Shown: piece after piece, positions 43,660-50,975 of the stretch
How positions within the stretch are numbered: position 1 is the stretch's first letter
Layout: each line of letters starts with the position of its first letter
Source: a virus
Direction: 5' to 3' (one strand)
IMG/VR virus record: IMGVR_UViG_3300005253_000118
Span: 1-61,667 of that record
Length of the DNA stretch: 61,667 nt
Notes under the pieces: generated by a model
Seen by the model: the letters and a program-made list of their open reading frames with translations, nothing else
The model's database searches: none
Told to the model about the DNA's origin: nothing
Translations under genes and position numbers: made by a program

Positions 43660-43677
43660 GTTATGAGCGCTCATAAC
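43660..43677. promoter_or_regulatory. 18-base perfect palindrome
   Basis: GTTATGAGCGCTCATAAC is identical on both strands. This size and symmetry fits a dimeric repressor operator. It lies about 310 bases upstream of the plus promoter. Confidence 0.5.
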
Positions 43678-43986
43678 GATTGTCAGCAGCGGATTTAAAA
43701 ATGGCTGCTTCGTTAAAGCCCAATCCTCTACCAAATCCCACAATCCTGTCAAGCAAAAAACGCAAAAAAATCAAGAAAACTCTCATTTTATCCCTATTCT
43801 ACGCCCGCAGGTTGTAAGAAACAGACGTAAATCAATGAAAATAGCTAAACTTAGCAGATAGAATATCTACATATTTATTTCGGAACGGTTGTAAATTGTG
43901 TTATTTAGTGAGTTTATGGGCGTTGAATGAACGCTTAGCGTTGATGTTAAAAAGGGATATTTAACACCCACAGGGCGTAATTGAAC

Positions 43987-44015
43987 TTGACATGCGTAAA
44001 ATGCTCCTGTAGAAT
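43987..44015 (+). promoter_or_regulatory. Consensus sigma-70 promoter
   Basis: TTGACA at 43987-43992, a 17-base spacer, then TAGAAT at 44010-44015. It is positioned to start transcription near 44022, ahead of a GGGGGG ribosome site and the ATG at 44064. Best promoter in the window. Confidence 0.85.
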
Positions 44016-44063
44016 CAGGGCAACAATTAACGGGAAACAACAATCAAAAAAAGGGGGGCGATT

Positions 44064-44261
44064 ATGAAGATTGTAGTTTATAAAAAGCAACACGGAGAGC
44101 ACTATCCTTGTTTTGTCAATCTTAAACCAATTGACAAAATAGAAGCATTCCTATCAAATCATTGTACGTATCAAGGAGAAAATCACACCATAAAAATCAA
44201 CCCTATGCCTTATAATATGACAAATGTTATTAAGGATCATCATTATATTATAATTAACTAA
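44064..44261 (+). CDS. Small hypothetical protein (plus operon, gene 1)
   Basis: 65 residues, first gene after the promoter, with GGGGGG before the ATG. Basic and aromatic sequence (VVYKKQHGEHYPCFVNLKPI). No family. The stop overlaps the next start. Confidence 0.5.
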   Translation: MKIVVYKKQHGEHYPCFVNLKPIDKIEAFLSNHCTYQGENHTIKINPMPYNMTNVIKDHHYIIIN

Positions 44262-44533
44262 TGAGAAAACCATCTAAAAAACGATTAGCGTTATTAAACC
44301 TGATTAACGATTACGGGACGAAAGAAAGAAACGGTTGGGTATATTTTCCCTCTTTTTCACCACTGCAGTTAGAAAGATATGGATTATCTGTATATGACAA
44401 AGCTACTATCACATGTACCGAAAAAGCAAATCTAATTGAAACCAAATGGGGTGGAATGTCTGGCCGACTGACTGAATTAGGGGCAGACCTAATCAAAAAA
44501 AAACCGGGGCCGAGTGACCGTGCGCTCCTGTAA
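44261..44533 (+). CDS. Possible DNA-binding protein (plus operon, gene 2)
   Basis: 90 residues with a helical N-terminus (MRKPSKKRLALLNLINDYG) and TCTEKANLIETKWGGMSGRLTELGADLI, which resembles a winged-helix recognition and wing segment. A regulator of the divergent region is plausible. Confidence 0.4.
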   Translation: MRKPSKKRLALLNLINDYGTKERNGWVYFPSFSPLQLERYGLSVYDKATITCTEKANLIETKWGGMSGRLTELGADLIKKKPGPSDRALL

Positions 44534-44573
44534 AGTTAGAGCAACTTTAAATCATTAACTGGAGGTAATTGAG

Positions 44574-45041
44574 ATGAAACAATTAGAAAGAAAAACAGAG
44601 ATAACATATCGTTGGTGGAGGGATGACGATAAAGACATTGACCCAGCACACATAGAAGACTTAAACGAGCGCGCCGAAGAAATAATACATGACATGGCCA
44701 GCGACGATTTCACCGAAAAGGAGGCAAATGAGCACAGCAGCCAAAATGAGATCAAACAGTCAATTATAGGCGCGTTTGAAAGTATCTTGAAACGCTCCCA
44801 GGCGGTAATGACAATCGACCTGGACCGGATCCGGGTGCACGTCGACGTATGCCTGGGCCTGTGCCGGCCGAGCGAGATTGAGGACATGCAAGCATATATT
44901 GGCTATTCGACTGCGGGCAAAAAGACAGTGCCAACAATTGCCAGTACGCTGATGCACGACCTGAATGGGATCAGGGATCGCAATGGTGATAAAAATCCGA
45001 ACTTTTTCCCGCGGACTGCGGGTTATTCCGATCTGATTTAA
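44574..45041 (+). CDS. Hypothetical protein (plus operon, gene 3)
   Basis: 155 residues, acidic start (YRWWRDDDKDIDPAHIEDL), then helical. LDRIRVHVDVCLGLCRPSEIEDM is a compact segment with two Cys. Ribosome site TGGAGGTAATTG. No family. Confidence 0.5.
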   Translation: MKQLERKTEITYRWWRDDDKDIDPAHIEDLNERAEEIIHDMASDDFTEKEANEHSSQNEIKQSIIGAFESILKRSQAVMTIDLDRIRVHVDVCLGLCRPSEIEDMQAYIGYSTAGKKTVPTIASTLMHDLNGIRDRNGDKNPNFFPRTAGYSDLI

Positions 45042-45093
45042 CTGATAACGAACAAGGGAGGCGCCAAGGCGCTCCCAGAAGGAGGGTAAAAAA

Positions 45094-45477
45094 ATGAAAG
45101 GGGTATTAATTAAGCATAAGGACTTTGAATCTTTCACGAAGGAAGAAAAACGGAAATACATTACAGAATCTCTCATATGTCAAGCGGCATCGATTTTCTC
45201 TTCTTGCGAACCGATGGATTATGCTAGAGCAGATCAAAAAATCCTCGTTGAACTAAAGATGCCAGAGAAAATATCAGAAATATTAAAAGTTGTGTACGAA
45301 ACTACCGAAAAAAACAATTATCCGTCGCTGCAAGATTATATCAACTCAGTGGTGAATTCCATGTTTTTAATGGGCATAGGTAAAGGAGTAGAAATGCTGG
45401 ATAAAATGATTGAGGATCTTAAAAGCGGAAAGGGAAAATACACTATTACGGGGGGCAGGACCCTAAAGGAGGGGTAA
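45094..45477 (+). CDS. Hypothetical protein (plus operon, gene 4)
   Basis: 127 residues, helical, no recognised motif; ribosome site GGAGGGTAAAAAA. The C-terminus (GKGKYTITGGRTLKEG) overlaps the start region of the next small gene. Confidence 0.5.
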   Translation: MKGVLIKHKDFESFTKEEKRKYITESLICQAASIFSSCEPMDYARADQKILVELKMPEKISEILKVVYETTEKNNYPSLQDYINSVVNSMFLMGIGKGVEMLDKMIEDLKSGKGKYTITGGRTLKEG

Positions 45478-45479
45478 AA

Positions 45480-45632
45480 ATGGACACCCTAAGAACGCTT
45501 GAAGAAATGCCAGAAGATGAATTTCAGACTTTTTTTCAGTCTCTACCAATGCGCGTACAGCTTTGCTGTCAAGGAGGTTTGGTTGACTGGAAAGAAGTTT
45601 TACCAGAATGGTATGAAAAAAAGGAGGGGTAA
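45480..45632 (+). CDS. Tiny hypothetical protein (plus operon, gene 5)
   Basis: 50 residues, acidic (LEEMPEDEFQTFFQSLPMRVQLCC), behind AAGGAGGGG. Directly followed by the next gene. No family. Confidence 0.45.
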   Translation: MDTLRTLEEMPEDEFQTFFQSLPMRVQLCCQGGLVDWKEVLPEWYEKKEG

Positions 45633-45634
45633 AA

Positions 45635-45904
45635 GTGGACTTCAACGAATCCGCACAAAATCTCCGGGAGTTAATCAGCCACCTTGTCCCTTGTACCCAC
45701 TGTCGGGGAATAGGCAGCTTGCCTGGTCGGTGGCGGTTAAGACCCTGTCCAACGTGCCAAAACACAGGCAGAGAAGCTCTGAGTGATTCTGAGATAAAGA
45801 TTGAGCTTGCCGCGCTGGAGGGGTTGCGGTATGCTTTCAAGGTTGGCTGCTTACCGGAGGCTGACCCGATTGATTTTAACGAGTTGGAGGAAATAGGAGG
45901 TTGA
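45635..45904 (+). CDS. DnaJ-like zinc-knuckle protein (plus operon, gene 6)
   Basis: 89 residues from GTG at 45635. PCTHCRGIGSL and PCPTCQNTGREAL are the CxxCxGxG-type zinc knuckles of DnaJ, then an acidic helical tail. Probably a small zinc protein, not a DnaJ. Confidence 0.55.
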   Translation: MDFNESAQNLRELISHLVPCTHCRGIGSLPGRWRLRPCPTCQNTGREALSDSEIKIELAALEGLRYAFKVGCLPEADPIDFNELEEIGG

Positions 45905-45907
45905 AAG

Positions 45908-46075
45908 GTGGAAACGATCAAAAAGTTAAAAAGGGGTTTATATCTCCAACTCCTCTTAAAAGAAAATCCAGACTTAACCGATACTGAAATAGAGCTTATT
46001 TGGATTCTCCCCCGAGATGATGATATCCAGGAGATATTAGGAAGGAATGTTGTTGACAACCCTAGGTTTTTATGA
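45908..46075 (+). CDS. Tiny hypothetical protein (plus operon, gene 7)
   Basis: 55 residues from GTG at 45908 behind GGAGG. Acidic and hydrophobic (LTDTEIELIWILPRDDDIQEIL). Last gene of the plus operon, 90 bases before the terminator. Confidence 0.45.
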   Translation: METIKKLKRGLYLQLLLKENPDLTDTEIELIWILPRDDDIQEILGRNVVDNPRFL

Positions 46076-46170
46076 TAAGGAGTTATAAATTATTTTCCTT
46101 AATTGATCTGGAAGGGACTAAAAAAACAGGGGGCAGAAAAATGGTGACTTAAAAAAACGTGGTAGGAAAG

Positions 46171-46194
46171 AGCCCGGTTAACCGCCGGGCTTTT
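46171..46194 (+). terminator. Convergent terminator
   Basis: AGCCCGG and CCGGGCT arms around TTAACCG, then TTTT. It ends the plus operon and faces the minus-strand genes below. Confidence 0.75.
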
Positions 46195-46400
46195 CAATTC
46201 CTTGAGAAGAATTTTGATTCCTTATCTATGAAGTTTGGTTTTCCCTCCAAATGACCAGGATTTGTCTCTTTTTTACCTGGCCTATCAAATGTAACAAGCA
46301 CACCATATCCGAATAAAATCAAACTTAACACACAAAACTTGTTATTGACCGGCGCCCCTGCTACCCAGGCAAACGTAATTATAGGCCGTTTTTCCTTCAT
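46194..46400 (-). CDS. Small membrane-type protein
   Basis: 68 residues behind GGGGGAAGT; a hydrophobic segment (FCVLSLILFGYGVLVTF) after a short basic start. Ends in the convergent terminator. Unknown. Confidence 0.45.
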   Translation of the reverse strand: MKEKRPIITFAWVAGAPVNNKFCVLSLILFGYGVLVTFDRPGKKETNPGHLEGKPNFIDKESKFFSRN

Positions 46401-46539
46401 ACTTCCCCCTTCACCTCTCCGAGTTCATCGCTTCTCCGGCCTCTGGCTAGTCCGAAATCCTCTAAAGTTTGGATAATTCACGGTTTTTAGGCCATTCCTT
46501 GATTTTCTTGCTATTCGGTTAAAATTGAAATGTCATCAT

Positions 46540-46671
46540 TTAAAAAAAATCGATTGCAATAACAAACCCCCACAAAAGCATCACTGCCTTATAATTTACA
46601 CATTCTGGATTTGTTGCAAATTCACCCTTTAATCCTATCCGTTGATCTAGTGTTAAATCTGCGTATTTCAT
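46540..46671 (-). CDS. Tiny hydrophobic protein
   Basis: 43 residues from the ATG at 46671 in an ATGA overlap with the DUF5131 gene. MKYADLTLDQRIGLKGEFA then a hydrophobic C-terminus (AVMLLWGFVIAIDFF). It may have been inserted at the 3' end of that gene. Confidence 0.45.
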   Translation of the reverse strand: MKYADLTLDQRIGLKGEFATNPECVNYKAVMLLWGFVIAIDFF

Positions 46672-47324
46672 TTCGGCCACTCCTTTATTTTTACACCATA
46701 TCCATAATTGTCCTTCATCCAAACCGCCGTATTCGTTCCCCTTGCATAATCAATCAGAATATCTGCCCATTCTTTAGGCGGTTTCTTTGCACCCCGGCTT
46801 GAATCGGCCCCGATGATAATCCAGTCAATATCATAAAGATTCGGGTGGAGTTCAGTCAATAACGGCTCAAATGATATGAAGCGAACCTTGGCGCCCATGG
46901 TGCTGTGTACGAGCTTTTCTAGGTTACCCTCGGTAAAGGGCAGGCCATCAATCGTTGTGCCGTACCAGGCGTTTGGGACGCGGTTAAAATCACGATACCG
47001 CACTGGGTTCTTTGTGAGAAATTGAAAGACGTGGCGGGGTAGAGTGGCACAACGAAACAATACGATGTCAATGTCATGCTTGCTCACCCACCGACCCCAC
47101 AAATCTCCCATGCTGCACACAAATATTTTTCTTGATTTTTTCCACAGCATTGGTTGGATCAACCGGTCCCGATGAAACGTGGGTGTAAAGGGATTGATTT
47201 TCGGATAGCCATACCTGCCCGCTAAACGTTTTGCCATCCGTTTCGCATAACAATAGCCACAGGCGTGGTTGCAACCGGTGATAGGATTCCATGTAGAATC
47301 GCAAGTCTCAATCTGGCTATTCAT
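46668..47324 (-). CDS. DUF5131 family (phage Gp37/Gp68-like), radical-SAM-like
   Basis: 218 residues. WNPITGCNHACGYCYAKRMAKRL contains a CxxxCxxC motif as in radical-SAM enzymes, followed by FVCSMGDLWGRWV, HVFQFLTKNPVRY, VRFISFEPLLTEL and WIIIGADSSRGA, the DUF5131 signature. Biochemical role is not established. Its last residues (KIKEWPK) recur 180 bases downstream, see findings. Confidence 0.8.
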   Translation of the reverse strand: MNSQIETCDSTWNPITGCNHACGYCYAKRMAKRLAGRYGYPKINPFTPTFHRDRLIQPMLWKKSRKIFVCSMGDLWGRWVSKHDIDIVLFRCATLPRHVFQFLTKNPVRYRDFNRVPNAWYGTTIDGLPFTEGNLEKLVHSTMGAKVRFISFEPLLTELHPNLYDIDWIIIGADSSRGAKKPPKEWADILIDYARGTNTAVWMKDNYGYGVKIKEWPK

Positions 47325-47890
47325 GCCACTAGCCTCAGCTCCGCCCTCAACTCCGAATCCCTTTTAATCGCCTCTAAGTGGTCACGCTTTAGCAGTTCGC
47401 GCCGGATCTCATCCTGCCGTGGTTTTTGCTTCTGCAATGCAAAATCTAAAACCTCCGCCAATGTTGCCTTTTCAAGCGTTACCTGCTGGATGTCTGTGTT
47501 TATGGTTCGGAAAAACTTGGCATCTTCTAAACTTTGCATTTCAATTTCCGTGTATGTAGGTTTTGCGTCAATAGGCATAACCATAGAAACCGATTCCTCC
47601 GAGATTCTATATTCAGAGGCTAATTGGACTGATAGATCTAAGCTCCTGATAAAATCTCTTTGGGAAAGATCCTTCATACGAAAAAAGTCAAACTTTCTAA
47701 GCGCAGAAGTACCAGAAAGACGCAGAGTAGGATGATTCAAAAAAAGCCTTAAATATTCTAGCTCTATATTTTGATCCGCCGCTAACTGCCATCCAGCCCT
47801 TTGCAGGGTGAAAGTATCAGACCTCCACCCTGCCCAGTGTAATTGTATCGGTTGAGACAATATCCTTGGTTCGCTATTCCCCAAGTTCAT
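47321..47890 (-). CDS. Hypothetical protein
   Basis: 189 residues, charged and helical with a Trp-rich N-terminus (LHWAGWRSDTFTLQRAGWQLAA). It overlaps DUF5131 by four bases, hinting at a joint role. No family. Confidence 0.5.
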   Translation of the reverse strand: MNLGNSEPRILSQPIQLHWAGWRSDTFTLQRAGWQLAADQNIELEYLRLFLNHPTLRLSGTSALRKFDFFRMKDLSQRDFIRSLDLSVQLASEYRISEESVSMVMPIDAKPTYTEIEMQSLEDAKFFRTINTDIQQVTLEKATLAEVLDFALQKQKPRQDEIRRELLKRDHLEAIKRDSELRAELRLVA

Positions 47891-48074
47891 GACTGATTTC
47901 CAGCTTTAGCTCTTTAATCTCCCGGTCAATGTTCTTTAGGAGCTGTTGAGCCTTGGCTTTTTCATGGAGTTTTTGCTTTAGAGACCGCTTAAATTTGTCT
48001 GTTAATTCTTTTGCAACCTCTGCCTCTGCCTCTTGGAACACGTTCTGTTTTGTGATTTTCTCTACTTTTCCCAT
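47874..48074 (-). CDS. Coiled-coil small protein
   Basis: 66 residues, Lys/Glu-rich helix throughout (EAEVAKELTDKFKRSLKQKLHEKAKAQQ). Overlaps the 47321-47890 gene. No family. Confidence 0.45.
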   Translation of the reverse strand: MGKVEKITKQNVFQEAEAEVAKELTDKFKRSLKQKLHEKAKAQQLLKNIDREIKELKLEISHELGE

Positions 48075-48122
48075 GATAATTCCTCCCTTTTGTGGTTTAT
48101 GTTTATACTGACTGCTTATCTC

Positions 48123-48377
48123 CTAAATGTTCTTAAGTTTCTCGGTATAAAACTTTACCATGCTTTCGGCTCTTTCAGTTTGTCGCTTTTTGAGTAAAGC
48201 AACAAATTCATTAATTTTATTTTCGATTCGAGAAACTATTTGATATGCTCGTTGACGTGGCAGACCATAGAATTCTGCCAGTGTTTCATATGTGATATCA
48301 GGATCACTCTGTCGCTTTTTAAATAAATCAATATCTCGAAGTGAAACATTACCGAATACTTGAAGATACAGGTTCAT
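48123..48377 (-). CDS. HTH protein
   Basis: 84 residues. DITYETLAEFYGLPRQRAYQIVSRIENKI is a sigma-region-4-like helix-turn-helix. Possible transcription regulator or RNA-polymerase-binding protein. Confidence 0.55.
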   Translation of the reverse strand: MNLYLQVFGNVSLRDIDLFKKRQSDPDITYETLAEFYGLPRQRAYQIVSRIENKINEFVALLKKRQTERAESMVKFYTEKLKNI

Positions 48378-48766
48378 CTCTCACCCCCTCTATTTATCTC
48401 CTCAATTCGTGCTTCCCATCGCATAGCCTTACCGCCCCTCTTGACTTTCAGCTTCCGCCAAGCGTAAATAAACAGTCTCCGGCTCGGGCAGGCTACCCAA
48501 CCTTGGCTTTCTTCCACCCTATCGACAGTCAGCTTTCTCCAATGAGCGGCAAACCCGGATCCGGCGCAGCTCTGAACTCCCCAGGTTTCGGTATCGTTAA
48601 AAGCTATTATATCTATAATATCCAGAAAATCCTTTCTTATGCCAGGCATAGAAAAGCCGGGTCGACGCATAGGGTGGTTAGGACCGAACTGAATCCACTT
48701 CTCAACGATACCGCAGGTCATACCGTCTTTCTTGAGCCGGGCTAGTGTGCGCTGTGTGGGGGTCAT
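48374..48766 (-). CDS. PD-(D/E)XK-like phage protein
   Basis: 130 residues: TLARLKKDGMTCGIVEKWIQFG, then RKDFLDIIDIIAFND, GVQSCAGSGFAAH and WRKLKVKRG. The D(II)DIIA...GVQ pattern occurs in phage nuclease-like proteins of the VRR-NUC/endonuclease type with Q at the usual E/K site. It may be a recombination nuclease; evidence is moderate. Confidence 0.5.
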   Translation of the reverse strand: MTPTQRTLARLKKDGMTCGIVEKWIQFGPNHPMRRPGFSMPGIRKDFLDIIDIIAFNDTETWGVQSCAGSGFAAHWRKLTVDRVEESQGWVACPSRRLFIYAWRKLKVKRGGKAMRWEARIEEINRGGER

Positions 48767-48999
48767 TCTATCTCACCTGGATGAGCCTGCAGAAAGGCTA
48801 TTGCACCCAAAGAGCTAGCAATAGATGTAAAATGCTCTTGGTTTTCAAGGCTTATCCGGATATTTTCCCTCCAAAAACCGTGTAATACCGCCATGTCTGT
48901 TTCCGCCTCCTTGTTCTTGCGGCCCGGCACTAAAAAAAATACCACCAGAATTAATCCAAACATCGCACCCATCCCGATGAAAAATGATTGCCATTCCAT
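48763..48999 (-). CDS. Small membrane-anchored protein
   Basis: 78 residues: one span (FFIGMGAMFGLILVVFFLVPG) then a charged helix. Four-base overlap with the nuclease-like gene. No family. Confidence 0.5.
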   Translation of the reverse strand: MEWQSFFIGMGAMFGLILVVFFLVPGRKNKEAETDMAVLHGFWRENIRISLENQEHFTSIASSLGAIAFLQAHPGEIE

Positions 49000-49010
49000 G
49001 TTATTCTCCT

Positions 49011-49520
49011 TTAATTAATCAGCCTTCCGATATTTTCCGAAAGCTTCTTCAGCTCTACGGGTGCTTCAAGTCGTGGAGTTTCGACTACGACATTGTACGC
49101 CCGGTAAGCCTCTTTAAATTCCCTCACGAACCACCTTAGCTCTGATTCAGCCAAGCTACATACCGATTGCCATCTAAACCGGCCCTGAAACAACCTGTCC
49201 GTTATGGGGTCTGAGAACACTGGGCAGCCATAGTACCCTACAGGGCTTATTTGCCGAATCACCTCAGCGGCCTGAATCTCTGCTACGTCCTCGATTTGTG
49301 GTGTGGGCCCATTGATGAACTCGATCAACTCCGCAGGCTTAGGAAACCATTTTAATTCTTGAATCGACCGGCTGATGGCCATGGTGATCTGCTCGGCGCT
49401 GAATTCTTTCAACACTTCGATATACAGCTTAGATACGACCGGTGGCATCTGCCGCTCATGTAGCTCACATAGAACGGTAAACGCTTCTGCAATTTTGGTT
49501 TCATCAATTTTGTTGCGCAT
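49011..49520 (-). CDS. Helicase-loader-like protein
   Basis: 169 residues. CELHERQMPPVVSKLYIEVLKEFSAEQITMAISRSIQELKWFPKPAELIEFI resembles N-terminal parts of phage helicase loaders or DnaT-type proteins. It follows the replication-initiator-like gene with a 17-base overlap, consistent with a replication module. Confidence 0.55.
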   Translation of the reverse strand: MRNKIDETKIAEAFTVLCELHERQMPPVVSKLYIEVLKEFSAEQITMAISRSIQELKWFPKPAELIEFINGPTPQIEDVAEIQAAEVIRQISPVGYYGCPVFSDPITDRLFQGRFRWQSVCSLAESELRWFVREFKEAYRAYNVVVETPRLEAPVELKKLSENIGRLIN

Positions 49521-50220
49521 CGATCCAGCCTTCCATATTGTTGTAGATTCTTGCCATGTTCCTATGGTAACGCCCGTTTAAAACCTTATTGAAGTTCGTT
49601 GGCCTCACCAGCCATTCCAAATCTGCACACCAATCCTTCACCTGCCCAGTGAGCCATTTGCTGTGTGAGACATAATCAAAATACTTCTCCCAAAATTCTA
49701 TAGAATCCTGTCCTTTGGTTTGCCACCGTGCCCTCGTGAACTTTTGTAAAGATTCGGGCCACGTTGTGACTATCGGGGCCTCTGGTAACTTTTCGTGATA
49801 TAGCTCAATTATGTTTTGGTGGGGGCATTGTGACCCTCTCTGTGACTTAAGCGTGACACCCCCGTTTTTTCCCCCTTTTGCCCTATGTCGACGCTGACGC
49901 AACTTACTGTTCTTTCTCTTTATATCGTTCCTATACATTCTTCTGTTACGGATTTGTGACAAGCCGTTATCCGTAACACTAAAGTCACAAAAATTATATT
50001 TCTGGGCTTCGTCTGAAAACCGCTTAAACTCCTCTAAGCTCGCTCCGGTCATTTTGCAGATGTCCTCGCTCGATGCAGATATCTCTCCTTTAGGATTCAG
50101 GTCCCACATAAAGCACAAAAGGTCTATCCATATACCCCTTGTCGATGGGCTTGCCATCCTCAATCTTGTATCTCCGAGCCAATCTTTTGCACAAAAATTA
50201 AAGTCGGGTGTTTTCGCCAC
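49504..50220 (-). CDS. Replication initiator-like protein (DUF1376/O-type)
   Basis: 238 residues. FNFCAKDWLGDTRLRMASPSTRGIWIDLLCFMW matches the start of DUF1376-type replication proteins; a basic mid region (RKNSKLRQRRHRAKGGKNGG); and WLTGQVKDWCADLEWLVRPTNFNKVLNGRY at the C-terminus. Likely binds the origin and recruits a helicase via the next gene. Confidence 0.6.
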   Translation of the reverse strand: MAKTPDFNFCAKDWLGDTRLRMASPSTRGIWIDLLCFMWDLNPKGEISASSEDICKMTGASLEEFKRFSDEAQKYNFCDFSVTDNGLSQIRNRRMYRNDIKRKNSKLRQRRHRAKGGKNGGVTLKSQRGSQCPHQNIIELYHEKLPEAPIVTTWPESLQKFTRARWQTKGQDSIEFWEKYFDYVSHSKWLTGQVKDWCADLEWLVRPTNFNKVLNGRYHRNMARIYNNMEGWIDAQQN

Positions 50221-50231
50221 ATCTAATCCGC

Positions 50232-50549
50232 TTATCGGTATTCGCCGTATATTAAAGCATACCTTCGTTTGAATTTATTCATTGCCTGAGAGCAAATTTG
50301 CCTCGCTCTCTCGGATGAGAAACCAAAATGAACGCCGATTTCAACAAGCGATTGAGCGTAATATCCGTGGTCTAATTTCCCAATTGGAAGCCCCGCTTCA
50401 ATCCTTCTTTTCCTTTCAGCGGCTTGCTTGCGCTTATAATACCTTTTTTGCGACTCTTTAAAGGCGTCTTCCGCGCAAAGCAGGCAATATTTCTGACGAT
50501 TCGGCGCCTCAACCGGGATAGGGTATCCGCATGTTTCGCATTGTCTCAC
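50232..50549 (-). CDS. Zinc-knuckle plus HTH protein
   Basis: 105 residues: CETCGYPI and CLLCAED form a zinc ribbon, then a helix-turn-helix (LVEIGVHFGFSSERARQICSQAMNKFKRR) like sigma-region-4. Likely a transcription or replication regulator. Confidence 0.55.
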   Translation of the reverse strand: MRQCETCGYPIPVEAPNRQKYCLLCAEDAFKESQKRYYKRKQAAERKRRIEAGLPIGKLDHGYYAQSLVEIGVHFGFSSERARQICSQAMNKFKRRYALIYGEYR

Positions 50550-50746
50550 TATTCTTCAACAAACTCGTTAAACGAGTCTCTTAAGCCCTCCAGCAGCTTG
50601 TCGGCTTCATCCACAGTGTGCATATTAAGTACCACCCATTGCATACCCATTGGTGTTATGTCAGGGTCGCGCATATCCCAAGTCATGGCCGCTACCAAGT
50701 CCGAGACAGCCTCAATAGCCTCATATAGCGCCTCAGCGGTTTTCAT
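50549..50746 (-). CDS. Small acidic protein
   Basis: 65 residues, acidic-helical (MKTAEALYEAIEAVSDLVAAMTW, ADKLLEGLRDSFNEF). It overlaps the previous gene by one base. No family. Confidence 0.45.
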   Translation of the reverse strand: MKTAEALYEAIEAVSDLVAAMTWDMRDPDITPMGMQWVVLNMHTVDEADKLLEGLRDSFNEFVEE

Positions 50747-50773
50747 TACGGTTTCCCCTTATCTTTACAAAAT

Positions 50774-50967
50774 TATGGGAGGCAGGATTCGAACCTGCAC
50801 GAGAGCATTATGTGACTATACCAAGATCAGACTTGGGTAGTATCTCTCTTCCACTATAGCGTCTATCCAATGACAAGCCTACACGGTGAGAAACGCGACC
50901 AAAGGAAGGAAGCTCTCACCTCATCACCTCCTACCGCTCCTCGGCTTGTCAATTCCGCCACTCCCAT
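50774..50967 (-). tRNA. Leu-like tRNA C with D-loop hairpin and large anticodon loop
   Basis: Acceptor ATGGGAG/CTCCCAT (7 pairs; the flanking T-A can extend it), the class-II Leu-like TGGCGGAATTG start, T-arm GCAGG-TTCGAAT-CCTGC. The D loop is split by a hairpin: TGACAAGCC and GGCTTGTCA (50871-50879, 50943-50951) are perfect arms around about 63 bases, and joining the flanks gives TGGCGGAATTG|GATAGACGC. Anticodon stem CTATA/TATAG encloses 34 bases. I could not assign the anticodon. Confidence 0.65.
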
Positions 50968-50975
50968 AATAGTTT

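Larger units (their letters stand above)
43313..44063. promoter_or_regulatory. Divergent control region, 750 bases without a gene
   Basis: Holds three AGCTA boxes 11 bases apart (43418, 43429, 43440), an 18-base perfect palindrome GTTATGAGCGCTCATAAC at 43660-43677, an AACGC-TTA-GCGTT hairpin near 43930-43942, an AT-rich segment 43740-43900 and a sigma-70 promoter for the plus operon. An origin of replication is possible but unproven. Confidence 0.6.
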
